A stretch of 64,000 bases of DNA, taken from assembly GCF_010634855.1 (NCBI RefSeq), contig NZ_MWLQ01000022.1, forward strand, positions 1-64,000, written 5' to 3'. Positions 8,686 through 18,531 of this stretch are shown in pieces (positions within the stretch are counted from its first letter, which is position 1; every line of letters begins with the position of its first letter). The notes below the pieces were generated by a model. It worked only from the letters and a program-made list of their open reading frames with translations. It made no database searches and had not been told where the DNA came from. Position numbers and translations under genes: made by a program. This stretch comes from Microbacterium sp. B35-30. Lineage in GTDB: Bacteria > Actinomycetota > Actinomycetes > Actinomycetales > Microbacteriaceae.

Positions 8686-9726
8686 TCACGCGGAAGCGCC
8701 TTGAACCGAGGCCGAGGCCGTGGCGCGGTGGAGGCACTGCAGCGTAGCGAGAGCCGCGAGCGTGGACTCGGCGCCGCGGTTGTCGTTGCGGCCCGTTGGT
8801 GTGAGGCCGTCGTACCCGGCACCTGTGACCGGATCGAAGAGCGGGATGCCGATGTCGTTGGCGCCCTCGAACCAGTCCCACGCTGCCTGCAGCGGTGTCA
8901 GCCAACCGTCGTCGCGGGTCGCGTCGAATGCCTGCACGCACGCCTGCGCGAGGCTCGCCGCTTCGATCGGCTGTTGATCGAACGCCGGGTGGGGATCGCC
9001 CGGTCCGCGTCCGCCGACCGGGGTCAGCGACAGATGGCCGTCGGGTGCCGTCTCGATCGACATCAAGACACGGAGTAGGTCTGTTCCGCGTTCGACGAGC
9101 CGGTCGTCGCCCAGCCCGCGACCAGCGGCGATGAGCGCCTCCGGAACCACGGCGTTGGCGTAGCGCAGCCGCGGCTCGAGCCATAGCCATCCCGAGGCAC
9201 CCGGCCGGTGCCCGCTGATGGCGTGCGCGGCGCTGCGGAGCAGAGCGAGGGCAGCGCCATCAGCCCCGTCGTGGGCCGCCACTTCGGCCGCGCCGAGTGC
9301 AGCGAAGCAGCGCGCGCGCAGCCACGGGGAGCGGGCCCGCGCCGCCCGATGGAAGGCCGCCGCGGCCCGCTCCCTGACCGATGTGCGGCTCGAGAACCGC
9401 GCCGCCACCCCGAGCCCCCACAGGGCGCGGCCCCACCAGTCGCCGGTTCCGGGCGCGTCGGTCCACTCGCCCTGGGCGTTCATGCGGTTGTGCGCGCGCC
9501 CGTGCTCCGCCACGGCTGCCTCCACGACGCGCAGGTAGCAGTCCGTCAGGGCGGCCGCGGCATCCGATCGTCCGTCCTCCCGCGCTGCGACGGCGAGCCC
9601 GCGGGCGACATCGTCGACGCAGTAGCCCAGCTCTCTGCGAGGCACCTCGCCCATCGCATGCTCGAAGAGGCCGTGCTCGTCGGTCATCCCCCGCAGGTGG
9701 GCGAGGGGGAGCTCTGTCGCAATCAC
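8686..9726 (-). CDS. Alpha/alpha-toroid protein coupled to a glycosyltransferase
   Basis: A 346-residue protein whose GTG start at 9726 overlaps the glycosyltransferase stop as GTGA, showing translational coupling. The chain is made of repeated helical pairs with Trp-, Gly- and Asp-rich turns (GYCVDDVARGLAVAARE, GTGDWWGRALWGLGVAAR, QQPIEAASLAQACVQAFDATRD, GNDNRGAESTLAALATL is the closing type). This is the layout of six-hairpin or toroid glycosidase folds. No catalytic residue can be named with certainty; Asp in CVDD and DWWG are candidates. Such proteins often stand next to GT4 glycosyltransferases and GH130 phosphorylases in actinobacteria, but no GH130 is present here. Role: probably oligosaccharide or glycolipid processing in the cytoplasm, by context only. 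Confidence 0.65.
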   Translation of the reverse strand: MIATELPLAHLRGMTDEHGLFEHAMGEVPRRELGYCVDDVARGLAVAAREDGRSDAAAALTDCYLRVVEAAVAEHGRAHNRMNAQGEWTDAPGTGDWWGRALWGLGVAARFSSRTSVRERAAAAFHRAARARSPWLRARCFAALGAAEVAAHDGADGAALALLRSAAHAISGHRPGASGWLWLEPRLRYANAVVPEALIAAGRGLGDDRLVERGTDLLRVLMSIETAPDGHLSLTPVGGRGPGDPHPAFDQQPIEAASLAQACVQAFDATRDDGWLTPLQAAWDWFEGANDIGIPLFDPVTGAGYDGLTPTGRNDNRGAESTLAALATLQCLHRATASASVQGASA

Positions 9727-10841
9727 GCCGCGCGCTCCGCTCGAAGCCGTTCGGCCAGGTCGAGGTAGAGCTCGGCGACCTCGGACCACGTCGGCCCGGA
9801 GCCGCCCCGCCGTGACGCGCGGCGATCCTCCCCGAGCGCCAGCATCCGTTCGAGGCCCGATGTCATCGCGTCCAGATCGTCATGCGGCACGGCGATGCCC
9901 GCCGACCCGGTCAGCGTCTCGACGGCGTGCGGGAACGCGGTCGCCACAATCGGCACTCCCGCCGCGAGCGCCTCGGCGAGGACGCCGGACGTCGCCTGAT
10001 CCTTGGAGTCGTAGGGGAGCAGGACGGCGTCGGCGGCACCGAGGAGCGCCGCGAGATCATCCGATGAGAGGTATGTGTTGACGAAGCGGACGGATGCCTC
10101 GACGCCCAGGTCGCGGGCGAGCCCGATCAGCGATTCGCGATAGGCCTCGCCGCTGTGCGCGAGGACCTTCGGATGGGTCTGCCCCGCGATGACGTACGTC
10201 GCGTCGACACCGCGTTTGCGGAGCCAGGCGATAGCGCGGATCCCGCGCTCCAGTCCCTTGCCCGGCGCGATGAGGCCCCACGTCAGGACCGTCGGTGATG
10301 CGCCCCGGCGATGTGCGGAGTGCCGCGGCAGTGCGGTGGCGCCGTGCGGGATGACGTGCACATCCTCCGGGCTGACGCGGAAGTGTGCCAGGAGAGTCTC
10401 CCGGGCATGCTCCGTCATGACCACGGCGGCCGTCGAAAGCTCCACGGCAGCCTCGAGCACCCGCCTCTGTCCGCTGCTCGGCTGGGGTAAGACGGTGTGC
10501 AGCACCGTGATGACGGGCACCCGCAGCGCCTCGAGGACGGCGAGGACTTCGTCGCCGTCGGCGCCGCCGTAGATCCCGTATTCGTGCTGCACGATGGCGG
10601 CGTCGCATCGGTTCAGTGCTCGCGCTGCCTCGGCCCTGCTGCCGGCGTCCCCCGGCCGCAGCGCGGACACGATGCGCACGCCCGCCTCGGCCGGCGAAGC
10701 CATCTTCTCGTCCGGATCGAGCACACGAACCACAGACGCCGAGGCGGAACGCGGGTCGATCAGCGCGAAGGCGAGTGAGCGTGTGAATGTGGCGAGGCCG
10801 CATCTGGTCGGCGGGTATGTCGACAAGAATCCGAATCGCAT
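9723..10841 (-). CDS. Glycosyltransferase family 4 (GT-B fold)
   Basis: A 372-residue protein beginning MRFGFLSTYPPTRCGLATFT, the Gly-rich acceptor-side loop of GT-B enzymes. A GGAGGAAGAGAA ribosome site fixes the start. The C-terminal Rossmann half shows VLTWGLIAPGKGLERGIRAI, the YVIAGQTHP strand, the switch region NTYLSSDDLAALLGAADAVLLPY and the donor-binding loop SGVLAEALAAGVPIVAT, which replaces the usual EGFGxxxxEAMA. Family enzymes use NDP-sugars such as GDP-mannose with retention. The gene is first in a two-gene operon with the toroid protein. A small perfect hairpin (10859-10878) lies just upstream in the leader. Acceptor and donor are not deducible. Confidence 0.85.
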   Translation of the reverse strand: MRFGFLSTYPPTRCGLATFTRSLAFALIDPRSASASVVRVLDPDEKMASPAEAGVRIVSALRPGDAGSRAEAARALNRCDAAIVQHEYGIYGGADGDEVLAVLEALRVPVITVLHTVLPQPSSGQRRVLEAAVELSTAAVVMTEHARETLLAHFRVSPEDVHVIPHGATALPRHSAHRRGASPTVLTWGLIAPGKGLERGIRAIAWLRKRGVDATYVIAGQTHPKVLAHSGEAYRESLIGLARDLGVEASVRFVNTYLSSDDLAALLGAADAVLLPYDSKDQATSGVLAEALAAGVPIVATAFPHAVETLTGSAGIAVPHDDLDAMTSGLERMLALGEDRRASRRGGSGPTWSEVAELYLDLAERLRAERAA

Positions 10842-11169
10842 TTCTCTTCCTCCCCAAACGATGCGCGGGCGCGCATCGTGCGGCGAGGGTTCCCATGGCG
10901 GGCGACGACGTCTCGGTGGACATTTCGGGTAGCGAGGTGATCAGCACGGTAAAGCGGTTCTCTCCGCGGCGGCGGGGGCTTGACAACCGCTTCACGTCGT
11001 CTTGCGGACCGCAGCGGGGTGCTGGGCCGGCCGTTCGCCTCTACGCTTTTCCGCTCGATTTGGCTAGGGGGTCCCGTGACCGCGAGCCGTTTCCTAGCGT
11101 GGATGTTGGAGCGACACCAACCCGGGTCGAGCTCCGAATTCACACACCCATGAAGACAAAGGAGCAGTC

Positions 11170-11529
11170 ATGTCCTCAAACTGGGACGCGTGGGACTACC
11201 GTCAATCCGCCAACCGTGGTGCCGGCGCACGCAATCTGGTGGGCTACCACGTCCACGCCACCGATGGCGACATCGGCAAAATCGATGAGGCCAGCGACGA
11301 CGCCGGCAGCAGCCGTCTGGTCGTCGACACCGGGCCGTGGATCTTCGGCCGCAAGGTCGTTCTGCCCGCTGGAACCGTCCAGCGCGTGGACGACGCCGAC
11401 GAGAAGGTCTACGTCGACCTCACGAAGGACCAGATCAAGAACTCTCCGGAGTGGGATCAGACCACCACGGGTATGGATGACGACTACCGTGGCCGTCTCG
11501 ACACCTACTACGGCGACTTCTACCGCTGA
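11170..11529 (+). CDS. PRC-barrel domain protein
   Basis: A 119-residue hydrophilic protein with an AAAGGAGCAG ribosome site. Residues 24-85 form a PRC-barrel: LVGYHVHATDGDIGKIDE, then SSRLVVDTGPWIFGRKVVLPAG and VQRVDDADEKVYVDLTKDQI. The last 30 residues are acidic and Tyr/Asp-rich (GMDDDYRGRLDTYYGDFYR). PRC-barrels occur in RNA maturation factors and photosynthetic subunits, and as stand-alone, often stress-linked proteins in soil bacteria. This one matches the stand-alone type. The 328-bp region before it holds both this promoter and that of the divergent glycosyltransferase operon, but I cannot assign either precisely. Confidence 0.85.
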   Translation: MSSNWDAWDYRQSANRGAGARNLVGYHVHATDGDIGKIDEASDDAGSSRLVVDTGPWIFGRKVVLPAGTVQRVDDADEKVYVDLTKDQIKNSPEWDQTTTGMDDDYRGRLDTYYGDFYR

Positions 11530-11701
11530 CCCGGCATGGGTACCAGGCAGCGGCCGGGCACCCACGTAATCAGCGGAGAAGGACTGTGCCGCCTCATGCC
11601 CGTTCACGGGTGTGGGGCGGCACATCTTCGTGCGCGAGCGAACGTCGACCGAGCCACCCCGCCCGGCGGGAGCGGTGGCGAGCAGGCCGCTAGGGTGGCC
11701 G

Positions 11702-12925
11702 ATGATGAACTCTCCGGTGGCCCTTCCGCGCGTGTCGGCTGCGCGACACGGAGTAGCGATGCTTTTCATCGCGAATGCGTTGGTGTTCGCGACGATCGTG
11801 ACCCGCTATCCGGAGCTGAAGGACCGGTTCGATCTCAGTGAGTTGACGTTCGGCCTCATGGTGGCATGCGGCCCGGTGGGTTCTGTCGTGGGCAGCATCT
11901 TCGCGGGTCGGCTGGTGGCTCGACTCGGTGCGGTACCCGTCGCTGTGACGTCATCCGTGATTCTCGGCGTCCTGCTCATGGTGGCCGGCTTCGCCGACGG
12001 ACCGGTCATGCTCGGGGCCGTTCTCTTCGCGATCGGGTTCGGGGATGCCACGGGCGACGTCGGGAACAACGCGCATGGTCTTGCCATTCAGCGGCTGATG
12101 GGCCGATCCATCATCAACGGGTTGCACGGTGCATGGAGTGCGGGAGCGATCGCCGGGGCCATGCTCGGAGCAATGGCGTTGCAGTTCGCGATTCCCATCG
12201 GCATCCATCTGCCCGCCATGGGAGTCATCATCGTCGTCGGCAGTCTTTGCGCACTCCCGCTCGTGCGACTGCACACGACGCCTCCAACGCCGGGGGTGCG
12301 GGCCCAGCCTCATCGGCGTGGTCGGTTCAGTGCCATTCTCATCGCGGCATGCGCTCTCGCCGCCATCGGTGCGTTCCTCGAAGATCTCGGCTCGACATGG
12401 GGAGGCGTCTTCGTCGCCACCGAGACCGGCGCCACTTCCGCCGAAGCAGCGATCCCGTTCGTCGCGTTGATGGGCGCTCTCACACTCGGCAGGTTCCTCT
12501 CTGATGCACTCGTGAACCGGATCGGCGCGGTCGGCACTCTTCGCGTCGGCTCCGTGGCCGCCTTCGTCGGACTGGTCGTCGCCGTGGCTGCACCGCACAC
12601 GTGGGTCGTCGCCGTCGGACTCGGCCTCCTCGGGCTCGGCATCGCCCCCATGATTCCGCTTGCCATGGACGCCGCCGACCGCGCCCCCGGACTCGATGCA
12701 GGCACGGGCCTCGCCGCCGCAGCTACCGTGATGCGACTGGGCCTTCTCGCCTCACCGTTGATCGTGGGGGTCATCGCCGAATGGGCTGGACTACGGGTCG
12801 CGATCGCGGTCTGCCTCGTCGTGCCCGCGGTGGCTCTGGTGCTCGCGGGGCTGGTGCGCGGCGCCGATCCGCTCGCCACCGCCGCACAAGCGGAAGGCAC
12901 CAGGCCCGGACGTCGCGATCACTGA
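11702..12925 (+). CDS. MFS transporter, YbjJ-like
   Basis: About 407 residues and 12 predicted transmembrane helices. The opening FIANALVFATIVTRYPELKDRFDLS, followed by FGLMVACGPVGSVVGSIFAGRLVARLG, is the form seen in the YbjJ branch of the major facilitator superfamily. GRLVARLG is the loop 2-3 motif A equivalent. The second half repeats it (ALTLGRFLSDALVNRIGAVGTLRVG), as expected for two six-helix bundles. Start: ATG 11702 or the adjacent ATG 11705; the upstream reading lacks protein character. Branch members are efflux or sugar-like transporters with few known substrates. It stands alone. Confidence 0.85.
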   Translation: MMNSPVALPRVSAARHGVAMLFIANALVFATIVTRYPELKDRFDLSELTFGLMVACGPVGSVVGSIFAGRLVARLGAVPVAVTSSVILGVLLMVAGFADGPVMLGAVLFAIGFGDATGDVGNNAHGLAIQRLMGRSIINGLHGAWSAGAIAGAMLGAMALQFAIPIGIHLPAMGVIIVVGSLCALPLVRLHTTPPTPGVRAQPHRRGRFSAILIAACALAAIGAFLEDLGSTWGGVFVATETGATSAEAAIPFVALMGALTLGRFLSDALVNRIGAVGTLRVGSVAAFVGLVVAVAAPHTWVVAVGLGLLGLGIAPMIPLAMDAADRAPGLDAGTGLAAAATVMRLGLLASPLIVGVIAEWAGLRVAIAVCLVVPAVALVLAGLVRGADPLATAAQAEGTRPGRRDH

Positions 12926-13040
12926 AGTACGCAGCCCGAACAGCTGCCACCGCCACTTCGTCACACACTCGGCCGCGCTACGTTGACAGCATGCAGCCTT
13001 CCGCGCGCAGCCCGCTCGTCGACAGCGCGAGCACTTCCTC

Positions 13041-13982
13041 ATGACGCCCACCCTCACCACCCACCCGGTCCCGGGCTACGGCGCTGAGGATGTCGTGGTC
13101 TGCGGTCACGGCGCCGACGAGGGCGCCGTCTTCACCGGAACGGCCGACGGGTCGGTGTTCCGGGTCAGTCACGACGGCGCGAAGGTCGACCGGATCGCCG
13201 GAACCCAGGGTCGGCCGCTCGGCCTGGAGCTCGATCTCGACGGTCGGCTGCTGGTCTGCGACGCGCGCCGCGGGCTCCTCCGCATCGACGTCCGCACCGG
13301 CGGCGTCGAGGCGATCGCCCGCGACGTGGACGGCCACCCGATGCGGTTCTGCAACAACGCCGCGATCGCCTCAGATGGCACGGTCTGGTTCAGCGACTCC
13401 TCCACCAAGTTCGGGGTCGACGACTGGAAGTCGGACTTCGTTCAGAACACCCGCACCGGGCGGCTGCTGCGCCTCGACGTCGACGGCACCGTCACCGTGG
13501 TGCTCGACGGACTCGCCTTCGCCAACGGTGTCGCGCTGTCACGTGCCGAGGACTTCGTCGCCGTCGCCGAGACCGGCGCCCGCACCGTCGTCCGGCGGTG
13601 GCTGACCGGCCCGAACGCCGGAGCCCGAGATCTGCTCTGCAGCGACCTTCCGGGGTACCCCGACAACATCGCGAGGGGCAGCGACGGCCTGATCTGGGTC
13701 AGCATCGCCAGCCCGCGCGATTCGCTCGTCGAGCGGCTGCAGACCGGACCGATGGTGCTGCGGCGGCTCGCGACCCGCCTGCCGCAGAGGCTGCAGCCGG
13801 CTCCGAAGCGCACCGTGCGGGTCCAGGCGTACGATGACGACGGTCGGCTGATCCACGACGTCGACGTCGATCCGAAGACTCAGCGGGCGTCGTACCACAT
13901 GGTCACCGGCGTCCGGGAATACCAGGGGCGGATCTGGGTCGGCAGCCTGCACGAGTCGGCTATCGCAGTGATCGACCTCTGA
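13041..13982 (+). CDS. SMP-30 / strictosidine synthase-like beta-propeller protein
   Basis: A 313-residue six-bladed propeller. Repeated blade motifs are visible: GAVFTGTADGSVFRVS, GRLLVCDARRGLLRIDV, NAAIASDGTVWFSDSS, GRLLRLDVDGTVTVVLDGLAFANGVALS, LPGYPDNIARGSDGLIWVSI and GRIWVGSLHESAIAVIDL. GLAFANGVALS and PDNIA are the metal-site and central-pore positions of the strictosidine synthase and gluconolactonase families. The SSTKFG stretch after blade 2 is typical of the strictosidine synthase-like branch. Members hydrolyse lactones or organophosphates, or are of unknown function. No signal peptide is seen, so it is probably cytoplasmic. Ribosome site weak. Confidence 0.8.
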   Translation: MTPTLTTHPVPGYGAEDVVVCGHGADEGAVFTGTADGSVFRVSHDGAKVDRIAGTQGRPLGLELDLDGRLLVCDARRGLLRIDVRTGGVEAIARDVDGHPMRFCNNAAIASDGTVWFSDSSTKFGVDDWKSDFVQNTRTGRLLRLDVDGTVTVVLDGLAFANGVALSRAEDFVAVAETGARTVVRRWLTGPNAGARDLLCSDLPGYPDNIARGSDGLIWVSIASPRDSLVERLQTGPMVLRRLATRLPQRLQPAPKRTVRVQAYDDDGRLIHDVDVDPKTQRASYHMVTGVREYQGRIWVGSLHESAIAVIDL

Positions 13983-14078
13983 ACAGGCAGTTCACCCGGC
14001 CCGCCCGGCCCCCAGGTCCGAGGACGTTGCCCCCACACAGCGGGATGGCCAGGCGAGTCTGCTCCGTTCCGGTTGCGC

Positions 14079-14795
14079 TCAGTTCACGACGACGGGCCAT
14101 GCCACAAGGGAATAGTCCGCGATATAGGTGTCATCGTCGAAGCCGTAGCACGCCATCTCGATCTGGCCAGGCGAACTGAGGGTCACCAGCCTTTCGATGT
14201 CCAACGCAGCAGGGGAGTACCGAGCGTTGTTGATCATTTGCCGGACCGGTCCCGTGCGCTCTCCGTTGACCGACACGAGGCACGCGCTCGAATAGTCGCG
14301 CTCGGTGTTGTTGAGCTCGCCCTGGGCGCGGACCAGGTACGTGCCCGCAGGGACGAGAACGGAGCCCACCGGAAAGGGGTCGACCTGCGACGGAATGTAC
14401 GCTCGGCTCGTGGTGCCCTGCCGATAGATATGTGCGGCTCCCGGAGTCGCCGCCCCCGCCCCTGGGGGCCCTTCGGGGCCGGCAGGGCCCTCAGGCCCCA
14501 CAGGCCCGACAGCCCCTTCCGGCCCAGCGGGTCCAACCGGACCAACGGGGCCCGCCGGCCCCGCAGCTCCTGCCGGGCCGGAGACGCTCCACTGCACCTC
14601 GCGCTCCGCGAGCACGCTCGGTTTGGTGAGGCAGACGCCATCTGGTGGGATGCGCAGCACACCGGTGACCTTGTTCTGGCAGGCGACGATCGCGGCCGCG
14701 GTCGCGGGAACGGCGGCGGGCGTGACCGCGCCGGCCGTCGCAGCGAGGGCGACGACGCTTGCCGCCAAGAGAACCGCGGTGCGCGCCCTAGCCAT
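14079..14795 (-). CDS. Secreted collagen-like repeat protein
   Basis: A 238-residue protein with an N-terminal signal peptide (MARARTAVLLAASVVALAATAG). A short globular part with two Cys follows (VACQNKVTGVLRIPPDGVC), then an uninterrupted Gly-X-Y collagen-like tract at about residues 73-113, rich in GPV, GPA and GPE triplets. The C-terminal domain of about 120 residues is predicted beta-rich (SVLVPAGTYLVRAQGELNN, SACLVSVNGERTG, IEMACYGFDD). It looks like a TNF/C1q-type or BclA-like trimer head. The collagen tract would form a trimeric stalk. No membrane anchor or sortase motif is seen, so the protein is likely released or held by the head domain. Function unknown; adhesion or surface coating is a guess. 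Confidence 0.8.
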   Translation of the reverse strand: MARARTAVLLAASVVALAATAGAVTPAAVPATAAAIVACQNKVTGVLRIPPDGVCLTKPSVLAEREVQWSVSGPAGAAGPAGPVGPVGPAGPEGAVGPVGPEGPAGPEGPPGAGAATPGAAHIYRQGTTSRAYIPSQVDPFPVGSVLVPAGTYLVRAQGELNNTERDYSSACLVSVNGERTGPVRQMINNARYSPAALDIERLVTLSSPGQIEMACYGFDDDTYIADYSLVAWPVVVN

Positions 14796-15028
14796 GGAGC
14801 ACCGCCATCATCGACGGATTCTGGATGGTTCGCATCGCCGTCTCCTTCTGGAATGGCACCGTCAGCCCGGCGCCGAATGAGCTGATCGTCTCTCGCGGGC
14901 AGGGCCACGGCATCCATCCCGGCAGTGGTTCTGAGGGGCGGAGGTCTCGACGGGGTGCGCGTCTGGTCGTAGGCCGTGTCCGACCCGGGTCTGATGCGCC
15001 GAACGCGCTCGCGGCGTAGTCTCCCGCC

Positions 15029-16851
15029 ATGTGGCTGCGGCGCCCGTCCCTCGTGGAAGCCGTCGTCGGCGCGCTGTGCGGCATCCCGGTCGGGGCGTTC
15101 TTCCTGCCGACCACGTTCTGGGCGTTGCCCATCGCCGTTGCGACGGCGGCGCTGATCATGGTGCTGCCTCAGCGGCCGCTGACCGCCGGAGTGGTGCTGT
15201 CGGCGCTCTTCCTGCTCCTCGATCTGACCGGCCTGACCCCCGACGGCGCTCCCTACCTGGCACCGTTTCTCATCGGGGTCTACTACCTCGGGCGTTACGC
15301 TCCACTCTGGCGTGGTGCGCTCGTCGCTCTCACGTTTCCGATCGCCTCGATGGAGGCGTGGAATCAGAGCACGGTGGCTTTCGCCCTCGTCTTCACGGGA
15401 TCCGTCTTCGCGTACGGCCGGGTGGTGCACTCGCGCGCCGAGAGTGCGCACCGCGCGCAGGCGTCTGCGGCAGAACTGCAAGCGACGGATGCCGCGGCCG
15501 TGGCTGCGCGGATCGTCGCAGACGAGCGCGCCCGGCTCGGCGGACAGTCACTGGGACTGCTCAGGGCCGCGGTAGAAGGCATGAGGTCGGATGCTGCTGC
15601 CGCCCGCATCGATCTGGACCCGGCACTGATCGAGTCGGTGAGCAGGCGGGGCAGGCAGGCCGTGACCGAGTTGCGCTGGTTGCTGGGCATCCTCCGGTCG
15701 GAGCCCAACCCCAAGCACTCCAGCACGCCGTCCGCCGCGGGCATTCGCACGATCGACATCGTGCTCGCGGCGGTGCTGCTTGTCGGAGGAGTCCTGGAGC
15801 TGTCGTTTCAGGCGTGGCAACCGCCGAGTCCCCTCGCATGGGCCCTTGCCCTCGTGCTGCCGGCCTGCGTGCTCGCCAGGCGGCGCTTCGGCACCATCGC
15901 GTGCATCGTGGCGACGGCTGGCGTCGTCTCGGGACTGCTGGCCGGGGTCCTGCCGGGCGTCTCGAGCCTGCTCTGCATCGTGCTGCTGGCCTGGTCTGTC
16001 GGCACGGCGGGGCTGCCCCTGCTCTGGCTGATCTTCGCTGCACTCGCCGCCGCGTCAGCCGGATGGTTCGACCTCCATGAACCGGGCAACGGCCTCTTCT
16101 GCCTCGCAGTGATCGCGCTGCCGGCGTTCGCGGGACTCGAGTGGTCGGCGCAGGACCGGGCCGCCCGGGCCGCGTCTGCCGAAGCCGACCGGCTCCGCGC
16201 GGATCTGGACGCGCGGGTCGAAACAGCCCGCCGCGAGGAGCGCCTGCGGATCGCCCGCGAGCTGCACGATGTCGCGAGCCATTCTGTCGGCGTCATGGTG
16301 ATGCAGGCTTCGGCCGCGTCCGCGCTGCGCGAGCGCGATCCGGCGGCCGCGCGGGATGCCCTGAAGACTGTCGGCGAAACCGCTGAGCACACCCTCAAGG
16401 AACTCGAGGTGATGTTCGATCTGCTCGACTCCGGCGCGATCGGGGGCCCTGGGCTGGCCAGAGCTCCTCGTGAGCCGCTGCAGAGCCTGGTGGATCGGAT
16501 GCGCAAGACAGGACTGGAGATCTCGCTCGAGCGGACGCCGGTCCCCCCGAACCTCGACGACGTCGTCTATCGGATCGTGCAGGAGAGTCTCACGAACATC
16601 GTGCGGCATTCGAACGCACGCAACGTGCGGATCCGGGTGGAGTGGTCCGGCGACGAGGTGCGTGTGGGCGTCAAGGACGACGGGGTGCGTCGCGCAGATC
16701 CACCCTCTCGGAGTTCTGAGACCACGGGCTTCGGGCTCACCGGTCTCGACGAGCGCGTGGAGGGCGTGGGCGGAACCTTCCGAGCCGGGTGGACAGACGA
16801 GGGATTCCTCGTCGAAGCGGTGTTCTCGGCCGACGCTGTCGCGAGGCTCTG

Positions 16852-16852
<1 letters not shown>
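15029..16852 (+). CDS. NarL-type sensor histidine kinase with duplicated sensor module
   Basis: A 607-residue kinase, longer than the usual 380-450. Residues 1-130 hold four to five membrane helices. At 160-216 there is a degenerate dimerisation domain: ERARLGGQSLGLLRAAVEGM then VTELRWLLGILRSE, in which the phospho-acceptor region has lost its His. A second membrane block follows (about 235-370), then the intact HisKA_3 domain (EERLRIARELHDVASHSVG) with catalytic His413. The ATPase domain comes last (IVQESLTNIVRHSNA; FGLTGLDERVEGVGG). It overlaps the response regulator gene by one base (TGATG). The nearest downstream candidate target is the membrane protein at 17787. The signal is unknown. 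The architecture suggests a fused tandem duplication. Confidence 0.9.
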
Positions 16853-17550
<698 letters not shown>

Positions 17551-17786
17551 ACGAGCCGAAGACGGGACGAAGTCCGCCCCCGCCCGTGTCGTCCCGCTGA
17601 CAGTGCGGCCGGCAACGACGGGAGCGTCAGACCGAAGTCGGACCACAGGCTACGACTTCGCGAGAGCCGATGAGGACTTCCGGTGCGCGAGGGACCGCGT
17701 CTCGTGGGATGTGCGGCCCGCGCGGCAGCGGGCATCGTGGGCTTCGCACCGACGGTGCACCGCAAACTACGTGGAAGGTGGCAATC

Positions 17787-18476
17787 ATGCGACGTCTTGA
17801 TGTGGCGCTGCGCTGGCTGGGAGCGATCGGGATCACGCTCGCCCCGCTCGGTATCTTCGTGCTTCCGGGGCTGCTGCACCCGGAACCTTACGAGACCGCC
17901 GAGGATCAATTCACAGCGATCGCCGAAGGCACGGGGGGTGAGTACCTGGCACTGGGCCTGCAGATCTTCGGCTCGGCCATCCTCATGGCGGCCGCGGTGG
18001 GAATCGGCGGCTGCACGATCGCACGTGGTAGAGGACGCACACTCGGCGCGATCGGCCTGATCACCGGAATGGTCACGGCGGTCGTCCTCCTCCTGGTGCT
18101 GGGATTCGAACTCGCCACGCTGACCATTCTGATCTCGTCGACCGACACGGACGCGGCGGTCTCACAGGTGGTCGCACTCTCGGCTAGTCCGGCGTTCGGG
18201 GTGCCGCTGCTCGTCGGCCTCGTCGGCTTCTTCCTCACCCTTCCGCTCCTGGTGTTCGCACTGTGGCGCAGCCGGATCGTGCCGATCGTCGTTCCGCTGC
18301 TGTTCGCGCTGCCCGTCTTGGTCGGCTTCGTGCCGCTCCCGGTGGACACGACCGTGCTCGGGGGGGTGACGATGCTGATCCCGTGCCTCTGGGCGAGCGT
18401 GCAGCTCGTCCGCGGCGCCGTCACCGACGCGAGCGCGGATGCCGCGACGGCCGAGACAGCTCGGGTTGCCGGCTGA
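17787..18476 (+). CDS. Six-helix membrane protein of unknown function
   Basis: A 229-residue protein from ATG 17787, preceded by GGAAGGTGG; upstream codons are not protein-like. About six hydrophobic helices are seen (WLGAIGITLAPLGIFVLPGLL, LALGLQIFGSAILMAAAVGIGG, LGAIGLITGMVTAVVLLLVLG, FGVPLLVGLVGFFLTLPLLVF, IVPIVVPLLFALPVLVGF). An extracellular loop holds HPEPYETAEDQFTAIAEGTGG. No transport or enzyme motif is evident. Placed straight after a two-component system, it may be a target or an accessory sensor. A strong bidirectional terminator follows. Confidence 0.7.
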   Translation: MRRLDVALRWLGAIGITLAPLGIFVLPGLLHPEPYETAEDQFTAIAEGTGGEYLALGLQIFGSAILMAAAVGIGGCTIARGRGRTLGAIGLITGMVTAVVLLLVLGFELATLTILISSTDTDAAVSQVVALSASPAFGVPLLVGLVGFFLTLPLLVFALWRSRIVPIVVPLLFALPVLVGFVPLPVDTTVLGGVTMLIPCLWASVQLVRGAVTDASADAATAETARVAG

Positions 18477-18485
18477 GCCCAGTAT

Positions 18486-18520
18486 GCGAAAACGCCCCGG
18501 GTGCCCCGGGGTGTTTTCGC
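18486..18520. terminator. Bidirectional terminator between convergent genes
   Basis: A 16-bp stem (GCGAAAACGCCCCGGG against CCCGGGGTGTTTTCGC, one G-T wobble) with a tight loop. It lies between the stops of the membrane protein gene (+) and the DedA gene (-). The A/T runs at its feet give a short U tract on either strand. Confidence 0.8.
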
Positions 18521-18531
18521 GCTTACACGCG

